DNA of 64,000 bases from Saccharopolyspora endophytica (GCF_018070075.1 NZ_JAGPXE010000018.1:1-64000), one strand, 5' to 3'. Counted from the stretch's first letter, positions 40,986 to 49,666 are shown. Notes: generated by a model not told the origin, from the sequence alone. Made by a program: numbers and translations.

Positions 40986-41864
40986 GTGGAACGTCGTCAG
41001 CTTGAGTACTTCCTCGCCGTGGTGGACCACGGCGGGTTCACCGCGGCCGCCGCTGCGCTGCACGTGGCGCAGCCGTCGCTGTCGCACTCGATCAAGGTGC
41101 TCGAACGGGAGTTGGGCGCGGAGCTCTTCCACAGGTTGCCCCGCAGCGTGCAGCTCACCTCGGCGGGTGCCGCGCTGATCGACTCCGCGCGCCGGGCGTT
41201 GCGCGAGCTGGAGATCGGCCGGGCGGCGGTGCGGGACGTGACCGGGTTGATGGCCGGCCGGTTGGACCTGGTCACGTTGCCCACGCTCGCGCTCGACCCG
41301 CTCGCGGAGGTGATCGGGCGGTTCCGCGCTCGTCATCCGCAGGTTCGGGTGCGGTTGAAGCAGCTGGAGTTCGGCGAGGGCGTGCAGGCGGCGGTGCGCA
41401 GCGGTGAGGCGGAGCTGGGCCTCGCCGACGCGATGCCGCACCCGGCCGATGACCTGGAGAGCGCGCCGGTCGGTGAGCAGGAGCTCGTCGTCGCGCTGCC
41501 GCCGGGCAGCGCCCTGCCGCCGGAGGGGCGGATGACCGTCGAGGACCTGCTGACCCGGGACGTGGTGACCGGGTTCGAGGGCACGCTGGTGCGCGATCTC
41601 CTGCGCGCCGAGGCCGAACGGCGCGGTGTCGAGCTCAACGTCGTGGTGGAGGTCGGGCACCGCGAATCAGCGCTGCACCTCGTCGTCGCCGGTGCCGGGT
41701 GCGCGGTCCTCCCGCACCCGCTGGCGAGTCTGGCCGAGCTCAAGGGCGCGGTGCTCTGCTCGATGGAGCCGCCGCTGAACCGTCGGATCAACGTCTTCCA
41801 GCGGCCGGGACGGCTCTCTCCCGCCGCGCAGGAGTTCCTGCGGATGCTGCTTCACCAGGACTGA
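40986..41864 (+). CDS. LysR-family regulator (CatR/BenM-like)
   Basis: A 292-residue LysR regulator. The winged HTH is ERRQLEYFLAVVDHGGFTAAA then LHVAQPSLSHSIKVLEREL. The effector domain from about residue 90 includes DLVTLPTLALDPLAEVI. GTG 40986 is chosen for the standard MExRQLxYF start. A T-N11-A box lies at its 3' end, directly upstream of the MBL hydrolase gene, so it most likely activates the hydrolase-transporter operon that follows in the same direction. Confidence 0.88.
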   Translation: MERRQLEYFLAVVDHGGFTAAAAALHVAQPSLSHSIKVLERELGAELFHRLPRSVQLTSAGAALIDSARRALRELEIGRAAVRDVTGLMAGRLDLVTLPTLALDPLAEVIGRFRARHPQVRVRLKQLEFGEGVQAAVRSGEAELGLADAMPHPADDLESAPVGEQELVVALPPGSALPPEGRMTVEDLLTRDVVTGFEGTLVRDLLRAEAERRGVELNVVVEVGHRESALHLVVAGAGCAVLPHPLASLAELKGAVLCSMEPPLNRRINVFQRPGRLSPAAQEFLRMLLHQD

Positions 41865-41878
41865 TAGAAGGCCACTAT
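41864..41878. promoter_or_regulatory. LysR-type box ATAG-N7-CTAT
   Basis: ATAGAAGGCCACTAT has the T-N11-A geometry of LysR sites and begins at the last base of the LysR gene, about 60 bases before the MBL hydrolase start. It extends by one base pair each side (GATAG/CTATC). The same ATAG-N7-CTAT form occurs at 50656-50670 by the second LysR gene. Confidence 0.6.
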
Positions 41879-41936
41879 CGGATGCCCTGAAAATTCGTCT
41901 TTGTGCCGTTCGGTCGGGCGCGGTCCAATCGCCGTT

Positions 41937-43022
41937 GTGACTGACACCACTAGACTCCTCTGCGGCAGCGTCGCCGATCTCCGGCCCAGGGTGGTCACCC
42001 TCGGCACGGCAGGAGGGCCCCGTTGGTGGCCCGGTGCGGATGCCGGCGAGCGCTCCGGCATCGCCACCGCCGTCATCGTCGGCGACCGCGCCTACCTCGT
42101 CGACGCCGGTCACGGCGTCGGGCGGCAGCTGAACCTGGCGGGCATCCAGGTCAGCTCCTTGCGCGCCGTGTTCCTCACGCACCTGCACTCCGATCACACC
42201 GTCGACCTGGCGAGCCTGGCGCTGTTCGGCATGTTCACCTTCGGCGCGGACCAGCACCCGATCCGGATCATCGGGCCCGGCGACCGCGGCGCGCTGCCGC
42301 CCGTCGCCGCCCACGCGGTGGTGCCGCCGACGCCGGTGTTCGCCGAGCAGCCCACGCCCGGCACCGCGGCGATGTTCCACCACCTGATGGCCGCCCACGC
42401 CACCGATCTCAACGACCGCGTGCTCGACGCCCTGCGCCCCAGCCCGCTCGACCACTTCCTGCCCGAGGACATCCGCATCCCGGAGGACTCCGGGTACCAC
42501 CCGAACGACAACGCGACACCGGACGACGTGCGGCCCTTCGAGGTCTACGCCGACGAGCTGGTCACCGTCACCGCCACCCTCGTGCGCCACCCGCCGATCG
42601 CACCGGCGTTCGCGTTCCGCTTCGACACCGCCGCGGGGTCGGTCACCATCTCCGGTGACACGGCGCCCTGCGACAACCTGATCCACCTCGCCCGCGACAC
42701 CGATCTGCTGCTGCACGAGGCGATCGACTTCGACTGGGTGCACCGCAGCTACTCGGGTGGAGGCCCGACCGCGCAGGCCTCGATCGAGCACCACACCAAG
42801 TCGCACACGAGTCCGCAGCAGGCGGTCGACATCGCCAACGCGGCGGGCGCCAAGGCGCTGGCCCTGCACCACCTGGTGCCCGGCACCGCGCCGCGATCGG
42901 TCTGGGAGAGCGCGGCGCAGCGGTGTCACGGCGACTTCTTCGTCCCCGACGACCTCGACGTGCTGCCCTTCGGGACGTCGCTCGGAGCTCATCTCGCGCG
43001 CGAAGGGGTGGTCGCACCATGA
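41937..43022 (+). CDS. MBL-fold metallohydrolase (RNase Z/arylsulfatase-like branch)
   Basis: A 361-residue metallo-beta-lactamase-fold enzyme with an intact metal site: FLTHLHSDHTVDL (HxHxDH), SVTISGDTAP (GD) and LALHHLVPG (final His). The segment VVTLGTAGGPRWWPG near the N-terminus is typical of the RNase Z-like hydrolases, some of which open lactones or cleave phosphodiesters. GTG 41937 gives this start; no clear ribosome site is visible, so the message may be leaderless. The transporter gene overlaps by 4 bases. A small organic acid or lactone substrate is inferred. Confidence 0.85.
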   Translation: MTDTTRLLCGSVADLRPRVVTLGTAGGPRWWPGADAGERSGIATAVIVGDRAYLVDAGHGVGRQLNLAGIQVSSLRAVFLTHLHSDHTVDLASLALFGMFTFGADQHPIRIIGPGDRGALPPVAAHAVVPPTPVFAEQPTPGTAAMFHHLMAAHATDLNDRVLDALRPSPLDHFLPEDIRIPEDSGYHPNDNATPDDVRPFEVYADELVTVTATLVRHPPIAPAFAFRFDTAAGSVTISGDTAPCDNLIHLARDTDLLLHEAIDFDWVHRSYSGGGPTAQASIEHHTKSHTSPQQAVDIANAAGAKALALHHLVPGTAPRSVWESAAQRCHGDFFVPDDLDVLPFGTSLGAHLAREGVVAP

Positions 43023-44350
43023 GCCAGACCACCGGAGCCGCGCAGCGGGAATCCACTTCGGACACCCTCAACACCCGGGAGATGCGGCGCATCCTGGCGT
43101 CGAGCTTCATCGGCAGCGCCATCGAGTTCTACGACTTCATCCTGTACGCGACCGCCGCCAGTCTCGTGTTCGGCAAGTTGTTCTTCGCCGGGATGCCGCC
43201 CGCCGTGGGGCTTTTCGCCTCGTTCAGCACGCTGGCCGTCGGGTACGTCGCCCGTCCGCTCGGTGGGGCGATCTTCGGTCACTTCGGCGACCGGCTCGGG
43301 CGCAAGGGCGTGCTGATCGTGTCCATGGTGCTGATGGGCGTTGCCACCAGCGCGATCGGCATGCTGCCGACGAGCACGCAGATCGGGGTCGCGGCACCGA
43401 CCCTGCTGGTCGTGCTGCGGCTGGTGCAGGGCCTGGCCGTCGGTGGTGAGTGGGGCGGCGCGATGCTCGTCGCGCTCGAGCACGCTCCGTCGACGCGCCG
43501 CGGCTTCGCGGCCAGCTTCGCCAACATGGGTGGCCCGGCCGGTGCCGTGCTCGCGACGCTGGTCATGTCCGCGGTGTCGACGTTGCCGGACGCGCAGTTC
43601 CTCAGCTGGGGCTGGCGGGTGCCCTTCCTGCTCAGCATCGTGCTGATCGCCATCGGACTGGTGATCCGGTTGAAGGTGGCCGAGACGCCGCTGTTCCTGG
43701 AACTGGGGGAGAAGGCCGAACGGCGCAAGATCCCGCTGATGGAGGTGATCACGCAGTACCCGCGGAACCTCGTGCTCGGCATCATCGCCGGGATGAGCTC
43801 CTACACCGTGCAGGGCCTGATGACCGTGTGGGCGGTGGCCTACGTCATCGAGCTGGGCGTGGGCCGGACCGGCGTGCTCAACGTCAAGGCGGTCGGGGCG
43901 ACGCTGACGATCGTGGCGATCTGGTTCGCCGCACGCCTGTCCGACCGGTTCGGCCGCAAGCCGGTGATGTTCGCCGGCATGCTCGCCGGTGCGGTGCTGG
44001 CGTACCCGATCATCTGGCTGCTGCAGACGGGCACGCTGTGGGGCTTCGCGATCGGGCTCTTCCTGGCCAACGGCATCGTTCAGGGCGTGATCTTCGGGCC
44101 GTTCGGCGCGTTCGTCGCCGAGCTCTTCCCGACCCGGATGCGCTACACCGGCGCGTCGCTGGCCTACCAGACCGCCTCGACCCTCGGCGCCGGGTTCACC
44201 CCGGCGATCGCCTCCGGGCTGGTGCTCGCGGCAGGGGGCCACTTGTGGCTGGTGGCGTTGGTGTGGGCCCTGTCGTTCCTGGTCTCCACCGGCTGCGTGC
44301 TGATGACCCGCGAGGGGCGCGCGGTCGACCTCGCCGGGGAGACCAAGTAG
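43019..44350 (+). CDS. MHS-family MFS transporter
   Basis: A 443-residue metabolite:H+ symporter (shikimate/KgtP/ProP type). Typical segments are SSFIGSAIEFYDFILYATAA, GGAIFGHFGDRLGRKG, RLVQGLAVGGEWGGAML and WGWRVPFLLSIVL. Members carry dicarboxylates, shikimate, proline-betaine or aromatic acids. Coupled by overlap to the MBL hydrolase, it probably imports that enzyme's substrate. It is followed by a strong terminator. Confidence 0.9.
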   Translation: MSQTTGAAQRESTSDTLNTREMRRILASSFIGSAIEFYDFILYATAASLVFGKLFFAGMPPAVGLFASFSTLAVGYVARPLGGAIFGHFGDRLGRKGVLIVSMVLMGVATSAIGMLPTSTQIGVAAPTLLVVLRLVQGLAVGGEWGGAMLVALEHAPSTRRGFAASFANMGGPAGAVLATLVMSAVSTLPDAQFLSWGWRVPFLLSIVLIAIGLVIRLKVAETPLFLELGEKAERRKIPLMEVITQYPRNLVLGIIAGMSSYTVQGLMTVWAVAYVIELGVGRTGVLNVKAVGATLTIVAIWFAARLSDRFGRKPVMFAGMLAGAVLAYPIIWLLQTGTLWGFAIGLFLANGIVQGVIFGPFGAFVAELFPTRMRYTGASLAYQTASTLGAGFTPAIASGLVLAAGGHLWLVALVWALSFLVSTGCVLMTREGRAVDLAGETK

Positions 44351-44361
44351 TGGTCGACCTC

Positions 44362-44400
44362 GCCGGTGCCGGACGGATCTCGAGTCCGTCCGGCACCGGC
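44362..44400. terminator. Bidirectional hairpin terminator
   Basis: A perfect 16-bp stem (44362-44377 with 44385-44400) and a 7-base loop, between the convergent MHS transporter and folE genes. Confidence 0.85.
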
Positions 44401-44405
44401 GGGCT

Positions 44406-45056
44406 TCAGCGGCCGGTGTTGGTGAGCGCGAAGAACTCCTGCCTGGTCTGGGGGTCGTCGCGCAACGACCCCTGCAGCGCGGAGGTCACCGTGCGGGAAC
44501 CGCCCGCCTGCACGCCGCGCAGCGACATGCACAGGTGCTCGGCCTCGATGACGACGCCGACGCCCTGGGGCGCCAGCTTGTCCTGCAGCCAGTCGGCGAC
44601 CTGCTTGGTGAGCCGTTCCTGCACCTGCAGGTCGCGGGCGAACAGCTCCACGACCCGCGCGAGCTTCGACAGTCCGAGGATGCGCTGGTCGGGCAGGTAG
44701 CCGACGTGCGCGATCCCGTGGAAGGGCAGCATGTGGTGCTCGCACAGCGACTGCACCGGAATGCTCTTGGCGAGCACCAGCTCGTCGTAGCCCTCGTCGT
44801 TGGGGAACGTCGTCAGGTTGAACTCGCGCGGCGTCAGCAGTTCCGCGTAGCTGGCCGCCACCCGGCGCGGGGTGTCGGCCAGGTGCGGGTCGGAGGGGTT
44901 CTTGCCCATGGCGATGAGCAGGTCGGTGACCGCCCGCTCGGCCGCGTCCAGGTCGTAGCCCTGGCGTCCGTGCACCACGTGCAACGCCCTGACCCCGCCG
45001 CGCTCGGGCAGCACGTCGTCGGTCAGGTCGACCGCGCCTCCGGCCGGCGGCCTCAT
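44406..45056 (-). CDS. folE: GTP cyclohydrolase I
   Basis: A 216-residue type IA GTP cyclohydrolase, converting GTP to dihydroneopterin triphosphate for folate or pterin synthesis. The zinc and active-site blocks are VQSLCEHHMLPFHGIAH and IEAEHLCMSLRGVQ; the GTP-binding part is GLSKLARVVELFARDLQVQE (quoted as 20 residues). ATG overlaps the stop of a 53-residue membrane peptide by 4 bases. No other folate genes are adjacent, so this may be a second, specially regulated copy facing an Fe-S-type regulator. Confidence 0.93.
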   Translation of the reverse strand: MRPPAGGAVDLTDDVLPERGGVRALHVVHGRQGYDLDAAERAVTDLLIAMGKNPSDPHLADTPRRVAASYAELLTPREFNLTTFPNDEGYDELVLAKSIPVQSLCEHHMLPFHGIAHVGYLPDQRILGLSKLARVVELFARDLQVQERLTKQVADWLQDKLAPQGVGVVIEAEHLCMSLRGVQAGGSRTVTSALQGSLRDDPQTRQEFFALTNTGR

Positions 45057-45214
45057 CGCGCACCGCGCCGGGACGAGTGCGCGACGGCGAGCCTGGCCAG
45101 CGCGACCGCCGCCACCAGCAGACCGACGTCGCGCAACAGCAGGGACGCCTGGTAGCTCGGGCCGGACGAGGCTCCGGTGCGGGACCGGGTGGGTGCCGGA
45201 ACGTCGGATCTCAT
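45053..45214 (-). CDS. 53-residue single-helix membrane peptide upstream of folE
   Basis: A 53-residue product: MRSDVPAPTRSRTGA, one hydrophobic helix around LLLRDVGLLVAAVALARLAV, and a basic tail SSRRGAR. ATG 45214 has a strong GAAGGAGG site. Its stop overlaps the folE start by 4 bases, so translation is coupled. The first base of the message lies close to the TTCTAACGT operator arm. Its role is unknown; a membrane tether or regulatory microprotein is possible. Confidence 0.6.
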   Translation of the reverse strand: MRSDVPAPTRSRTGASSGPSYQASLLLRDVGLLVAAVALARLAVAHSSRRGAR

Positions 45215-45225
45215 GGCACGCCTCC

Positions 45226-45294
45226 TTCTAACGTAAGTAAATATTGACGTTAGAACCGGCGGATGTCTTTCGTCAATCCTCGCTGGCGTTAGAA
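45226..45294. promoter_or_regulatory. Operator cluster with three CGTTAGAA half-sites
   Basis: TTCTAACGT (45226-45234) and ACGTTAGAA (45247-45255) form a perfect 9-base inverted repeat with a 12-base centre. A third half-site, CGTTAGAA (45287-45294), overlaps a TAGAAT -10 box 7 bases before the regulator GTG. The core TAACGT-N12-ACGTTA is identical in arms and spacing to the site before DUF485-actP (4383-4406). Confidence 0.65.
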
Positions 45295-45301
45295 TGCGGA
45301 G

Positions 45302-46018
45302 GTGGACGAACCTGCTGTGAGCGAGGACCTGGCCGCTCGGGTCGCGGCGGTCGCCGCGCTGGACGAGCCCAGCCGACGGCGGCTGTACGACCACGTCGTG
45401 CGGCAGTCGGAGCCGGTCAGCCGCGACGAGGCGGCGGCCGCGGTCGACCTCGCGCGCACGACCGCCGCGTTCCACCTCGACCGGTTGGTGGCGGAGGGGC
45501 TGCTCGAGGTCAGCTACGAACGCCGCACCGGCCGCACCGGTCCGGGCGCGGGCAGGACGGCGAAGCTGTACCGGCGTTCGCAGCACCAGGTCGGGGTGTC
45601 CCTGCCCGAGCGTCGCTACGACCTCGCGGGCCGGTTGCTCGCCGCCGCGGTCGCCGAGGCGGAGGAGACGGGGGAGCGGCCTCGCGACATCGCCGACCGG
45701 AAAGCCCGCGAACTGGGCCGCGAACTGGCGCGCGACGCGGCGGCTGACGGTGCCGCGGCCGATCCGGCGCTGACGGCTCTGCAGGTCCTCGAGGCCCACG
45801 GTTTCGAACCGCGGGAGGAGGGCGCCGAAGTCGCGCTGGTCAACTGCCCGTTCCACGCCCTGGCCCAGGAGCACACCGCGCTCGTGTGCGGGATGAACCT
45901 GCAGCTGTGCAGCGGGCTTCTCGCCGAAGCCGGCGTCACCGCACTGGCCGCCCGCCTGGACCCGCGACCCGGCCACTGCTGCGTCCGCCTCACCCCGAAA
46001 ACCGACCCCCAACCCTGA
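45302..46018 (+). CDS. ArsR/SufR-like regulator with cysteine-rich C-terminus
   Basis: A 238-residue protein. The N-terminal winged HTH is ALDEPSRRRLYDHVV, then SRDEAAAAVDLARTTAAFHL. The C-terminal third has clustered Cys/His: LVNCPFHALAQEHTALVC, MNLQLCSGLL and PGHCCVRL. This matches in layout the [4Fe-4S]-binding region of SufR-type repressors. It is therefore a likely Fe-S or redox sensor. GTG 45302 lies 7 bases after a TAGAAT box, so the message is probably leaderless; GTG 45317 is the alternative. It diverges from the peptide-folE operon across the operator cluster. Confidence 0.78.
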   Translation: MDEPAVSEDLAARVAAVAALDEPSRRRLYDHVVRQSEPVSRDEAAAAVDLARTTAAFHLDRLVAEGLLEVSYERRTGRTGPGAGRTAKLYRRSQHQVGVSLPERRYDLAGRLLAAAVAEAEETGERPRDIADRKARELGRELARDAAADGAAADPALTALQVLEAHGFEPREEGAEVALVNCPFHALAQEHTALVCGMNLQLCSGLLAEAGVTALAARLDPRPGHCCVRLTPKTDPQP

Positions 46019-46160
46019 CCGGCCCGAGCAGCAGTCGCCCTCGCAGCGCTGGAAGGTGTCGAGTCCTGGTCTGAGGTGCAAAGCTGCGGACTGTTGCCGT
46101 CACGGCGGCGGAAGGCAGCCGCTCGACGCGCATCCCGTCCCGGATCCGGAAAGGCATGTC

Positions 46161-47405
46161 GTGTCGAACGCCGCTGCTCACCCCGCTCACCGCCGCGTCG
46201 TGGGTGTGCTCGTCGCTGCACAGGTCCTCAGCGGAGCCGGGCTCGCCGCCGGCATCACCGTCGGTGCCCTGCTGGCCCAGGACCTGCTCGGCAGCACCGG
46301 CCTGTCGGGTCTTCCCAGCGCCCTGTTCACCATCGGTTCCGCCGCCGCGGCAGTGCTCGTCGGGCGCCTCTCGCAGCGGTGGGGGCGGCGCGCGGGGTTA
46401 TCGCTGGGCTACGGGGCCGGGGCCCTCGGCAGCCTCGGCGTCGTCGTGGCAGCCGCACTCGGCAGCGTCGCCCTGCTGTTCTCCGCGCTGTTCGTCTACG
46501 GCGCCGGCACCGCTGCCAACCTCCAAGCCCGCTACGCCGGAGCCGATCTCGCACCCGAGCAGCACCGGGGCCGGGCCGTGAGCACCGTGCTGATGGCCAC
46601 CACGCTCGGCGCCGTCGCCGGACCGAACCTGGCCACGATCACCGGTGATCTGGCCGACGCGCTCGACATCCCGCGGTTGGCAGGGCCGTTCCTGCTCGCC
46701 GCGGCCGCCTACGCCGCTGCGGCGCTCGTGCTCTGGGTGATGTTGCGGCCGGACCCGCTGCTGACCGCGCGCGAACTCGCCGCGAGCGCTCCGCAGGAAA
46801 CCGGTGCGCGGCAGCGCGTCACCGGCGTGTCCGGAGGTGGCGGTCGACTCGTGCTGGGTGCGTCGGTCATGGTCCTCACGCAGCTCGTGATGGTCGGCAT
46901 CATGACGATGACCCCCATCCACATGCAGCACCACGGCCATGACGTGGGTGCCGCCGGTCTGGTCATCGCCGTGCACGTGGCCGGCATGTACCTGCCCTCG
47001 CCGATCAGCGGCCTGCTCGCCGACCGGTTCGGCCGCCTGCCCGTGGCGACCGCCGCGGCCATCACCCTGCTAGCGGCCGGTCTGCTCGCCGCTTTCGCCC
47101 CGCCCCACTCGGTTCTGCTCCTGGCGCTCGCCCTCGGACTGCTCGGTCTCGGCTGGAACTTCGGCCTCGTCAGCGGCACGGCGATCATCACCGACACCGT
47201 TCCGCTCGCGACCCGCGCCAAGACCCAGGGAACGGTGGACGTCGCCATCGCCATCTCCGGCGCGGGCGGCGGCATGGCCTCCGGCCTCGTCGTCGCCGGC
47301 AGCGACTACGCCACCCTCACGATCCTGGGCGGAGTCCTCGCACTCGCGATCATCCCGGCCGTGGCCTGGACCGCCCGAACCCGCTCGCCCGAGTCCCTGG
47401 CGTGA
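46161..47405 (+). CDS. MFS transporter
   Basis: A 414-residue 12-helix major facilitator. Loop motifs are LVGRLSQRWGRRAGL and LLADRFGRLPVAT; the fifth-helix region GTAANLQARYAGADLAPEQHRG (quoted in part) resembles drug or metal-chelate exporters. GTG 46161 is supported by GGAAAGG. It follows the SufR-like gene by 142 bases with no terminator, so the two may be co-transcribed. It is convergent with another MFS gene at a shared hairpin. The substrate is unknown. Confidence 0.85.
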   Translation: MSNAAAHPAHRRVVGVLVAAQVLSGAGLAAGITVGALLAQDLLGSTGLSGLPSALFTIGSAAAAVLVGRLSQRWGRRAGLSLGYGAGALGSLGVVVAAALGSVALLFSALFVYGAGTAANLQARYAGADLAPEQHRGRAVSTVLMATTLGAVAGPNLATITGDLADALDIPRLAGPFLLAAAAYAAAALVLWVMLRPDPLLTARELAASAPQETGARQRVTGVSGGGGRLVLGASVMVLTQLVMVGIMTMTPIHMQHHGHDVGAAGLVIAVHVAGMYLPSPISGLLADRFGRLPVATAAAITLLAAGLLAAFAPPHSVLLLALALGLLGLGWNFGLVSGTAIITDTVPLATRAKTQGTVDVAIAISGAGGGMASGLVVAGSDYATLTILGGVLALAIIPAVAWTARTRSPESLA

Positions 47406-47406
47406 A

Positions 47407-47436
47407 GCGCGGTCTCCCGCTCGCGGGAGACCGCGC
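47407..47436. terminator. Bidirectional hairpin terminator
   Basis: A perfect 13-bp stem (47407-47419 with 47424-47436) and a CTCG tetraloop, between two convergent MFS genes. Confidence 0.85.
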
Positions 47437-47443
47437 GGACCGG

Positions 47444-48784
47444 CTACTGCCGCTGCCCCGCCGGCAGGACGAAGGACACCGCGAGCGCGAGCAGCGAGAT
47501 CATCACCGCGACGCCCAACGCCCACTGGTACCCGCCGGGCTGGCCCACCAGCGAGGAGAGCACCGCGGTCCCCAGCGACGCGCCCACGTTGAACGCGGCG
47601 GAGTTCAGCCCGGGCAGCAATCCCTGGTTGTCGGCGGGGGAGTACACCACACCCATGGCGTTGAGCATGATGTTGGCCATCCCGGCCGCCGTCACGCCCA
47701 GCAGCACCGCGCAGCCGACGAGCACCGCAGGGGAGGAGAGCCCGAACACCATGACCACCAGCGCCACCACGCTGCCGAGGACCCCGATGCGGAACACCTT
47801 GCGATACCCGATGTTCTGCGCGAGCCGACCGGCGAACGGCGCGACCAGCCAACCGACCAGGGCGTACGGCGTGAGGTAGAGCAGCGACGCGGCGCTCGCG
47901 CTCATCCCGAAGCCGTCCTGGGCCAGCAGCGGCAGGACGAAGTTGATCGCCGCGAAGACCCCGGCGAGCGTCAGCGTCGTGGTGAGCAGCAAACCCCACG
48001 TACCGCGGTCGCGCATCTGCCGCACCGGCACCAGGCTGTCCGGGCGGCGTCGCTCGACCAGGACGAACACCGCGAACAGCGCCACAGCCGCACCGATCAG
48101 GAGAGCGCTGCCACCGGAGATCCCGACGGTGAGCAGGCCGATCGTCGTGCACAGCAGGGCGACACCCCGCCAGTCCATCCGCGCACCCGCTGAAGGCCGG
48201 CTGTCGGGTAGCCACCGCCACACCAGTCCAGCCGCGATGAGCCCGACGACGAGGATCGACGCGAAAACACCGCGGAAACCGACGGTGTCCACGATGGCGC
48301 CGCCGAGGAGGGCGTCGACTCCGGCGACTCCGCCGTTGACGCCCGTGATGATCCCGACGTGGACGCCGAACCGCTCGGGCGGCACGGCGTCCCGCAGCAC
48401 CATCAGCGACATCGGCACCAGCACGCCGCACACGCCTTGCACGCCGCGCGCGGCGTAGAGGACTTCGATGTTCGGCGCGAGGAGGCCGATGACGGTGCCC
48501 GCGTTGGTCACCGCCACGACGGCGAGGATCACCGGCCGGCGACCGACGATGTCGGACAGCCGGGGCAGGAACACCCCGAACAGCGCGGCCGACAGGAAGA
48601 AGACGGTCGCTTGGAGGCCGACCTGCTCGGCGCTGGCGTCCAAGCGCTCACCGAGGTCGGTGACGGCCGGGCTGAGCATGGTCGCGTTGAGCTGGAAGAG
48701 GACCACCGCGCTGATCAGCGCGGCCATGAGACGGCCGACCGGGGCCTGCTGCCCGCGGTGGTCGGCCAAGCGCACGTGCTCCAT
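47444..48784 (-). CDS. MFS transporter of the pseudouridine operon
   Basis: A 446-residue major facilitator of the DHA1/DHA2-like type: LISAVVLFQLNATMLSPAV in helix 1, FLPRLSDIVGRRPVIL in loop 2-3, GVQGVCGVLVPMSLMVLRDA around helix 4-5. ATG 48784 lies 21 bases after the PsuK-type kinase gene, in the same operon. The position suggests it imports pseudouridine, or exports a product such as ribose or uracil derivatives. Other organisms use Nup-type or ABC carriers, so this would be a new assignment. Confidence 0.85.
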   Translation of the reverse strand: MEHVRLADHRGQQAPVGRLMAALISAVVLFQLNATMLSPAVTDLGERLDASAEQVGLQATVFFLSAALFGVFLPRLSDIVGRRPVILAVVAVTNAGTVIGLLAPNIEVLYAARGVQGVCGVLVPMSLMVLRDAVPPERFGVHVGIITGVNGGVAGVDALLGGAIVDTVGFRGVFASILVVGLIAAGLVWRWLPDSRPSAGARMDWRGVALLCTTIGLLTVGISGGSALLIGAAVALFAVFVLVERRRPDSLVPVRQMRDRGTWGLLLTTTLTLAGVFAAINFVLPLLAQDGFGMSASAASLLYLTPYALVGWLVAPFAGRLAQNIGYRKVFRIGVLGSVVALVVMVFGLSSPAVLVGCAVLLGVTAAGMANIMLNAMGVVYSPADNQGLLPGLNSAAFNVGASLGTAVLSSLVGQPGGYQWALGVAVMISLLALAVSFVLPAGQRQ

Positions 48785-48805
48785 TGAACGCACCACTTTC
48801 CGGAA

Positions 48806-49666
48806 TCAGGCCGGGCGCATCGTGGCGCCCGGGGCGTTGAGCACGCGCGCGGCGAAGGCGTGCCCGTTCGTGCAACAGGTTTCGACGGCAGCGCCCTCCA
48901 GGAGCGCGGTGAGGAAGCCCGCGGCGAACGCGTCCCCGGCGCCGGTGAGATCGCGGACCTCCTCGACCGGGGCCACAGGAACGTGGTGGGGCGCGGCACC
49001 GGGAGCGAGCACCGCGGTCGGGTCGGGGCCGTTCTTGACCACCACGGTGGTCTTCGCCAGCACGACGTCGTGCAGTCCGAGCAGCTCGGCTTCGGCCGCG
49101 TTGGCCAGCAGGAGGTCCGGTTCGAGCTCGGCGACGAGGTCGAGGAACCGATCCACGCCGTGATGGCGGAGCATTCCGGTCGACGAGGCGTCCAGCGACA
49201 CCGAGCCGCCCTCCGCCTGAACACTGCCGACCGCGGCGATCGCGGCTTCGCGGACGGCGCCGCCCGCGAAGGAGTACGCGGGCACGTGCAGATGCGCGAG
49301 CCCGGCGGTCCAGGACGGCTCCACGTCGTCGAGCAGCACCGAGGCGCCCCGGTCCGGCAGCATGGCCCGCTCGCCGCGCTCGTCGATGAGCACCACGATC
49401 GTGCCGGTGCGGCCGTGGCGCTGGACCCGGACGTCCACGCCGTGCGAGGAGAGCTCGGCCACCAGCGCGTCGCCGGCGAAGTCGGCGCCCACCGAGCCGA
49501 GGAAGCGCGTCGGGCAGCCCGCGAAGGCGGCGACGTTGGCCGCGCTCCCGCCGCGCACCCGGTGGACCTCCACCTCGGTGTCGGTGGCCTGTTGCAGAGG
49601 TTCGCGCAGCCAGACGACGACGTCCTCGACGAGGTCGCCCAGCACGCCGAGCACTTTGCTCCCCAT
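48806..49666 (-). CDS. psuK: PfkB-family kinase, probable pseudouridine kinase
   Basis: A 286-residue ribokinase-fold enzyme. It has VLGDLVEDVVVWL at the start, VRGGSAANVAAFAG (substrate GG motif) and the C-terminal anion hole DLTGAGDAFAAGFLTAL with the catalytic Asp. Its ATG overlaps the psuG stop by one base. PsuK phosphorylates pseudouridine to the 5'-phosphate, which PsuG then cleaves. The adjacency to a clear PsuG supports this function over other PfkB substrates. Confidence 0.85.
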   Translation of the reverse strand: MGSKVLGVLGDLVEDVVVWLREPLQQATDTEVEVHRVRGGSAANVAAFAGCPTRFLGSVGADFAGDALVAELSSHGVDVRVQRHGRTGTIVVLIDERGERAMLPDRGASVLLDDVEPSWTAGLAHLHVPAYSFAGGAVREAAIAAVGSVQAEGGSVSLDASSTGMLRHHGVDRFLDLVAELEPDLLLANAAEAELLGLHDVVLAKTTVVVKNGPDPTAVLAPGAAPHHVPVAPVEEVRDLTGAGDAFAAGFLTALLEGAAVETCCTNGHAFAARVLNAPGATMRPA

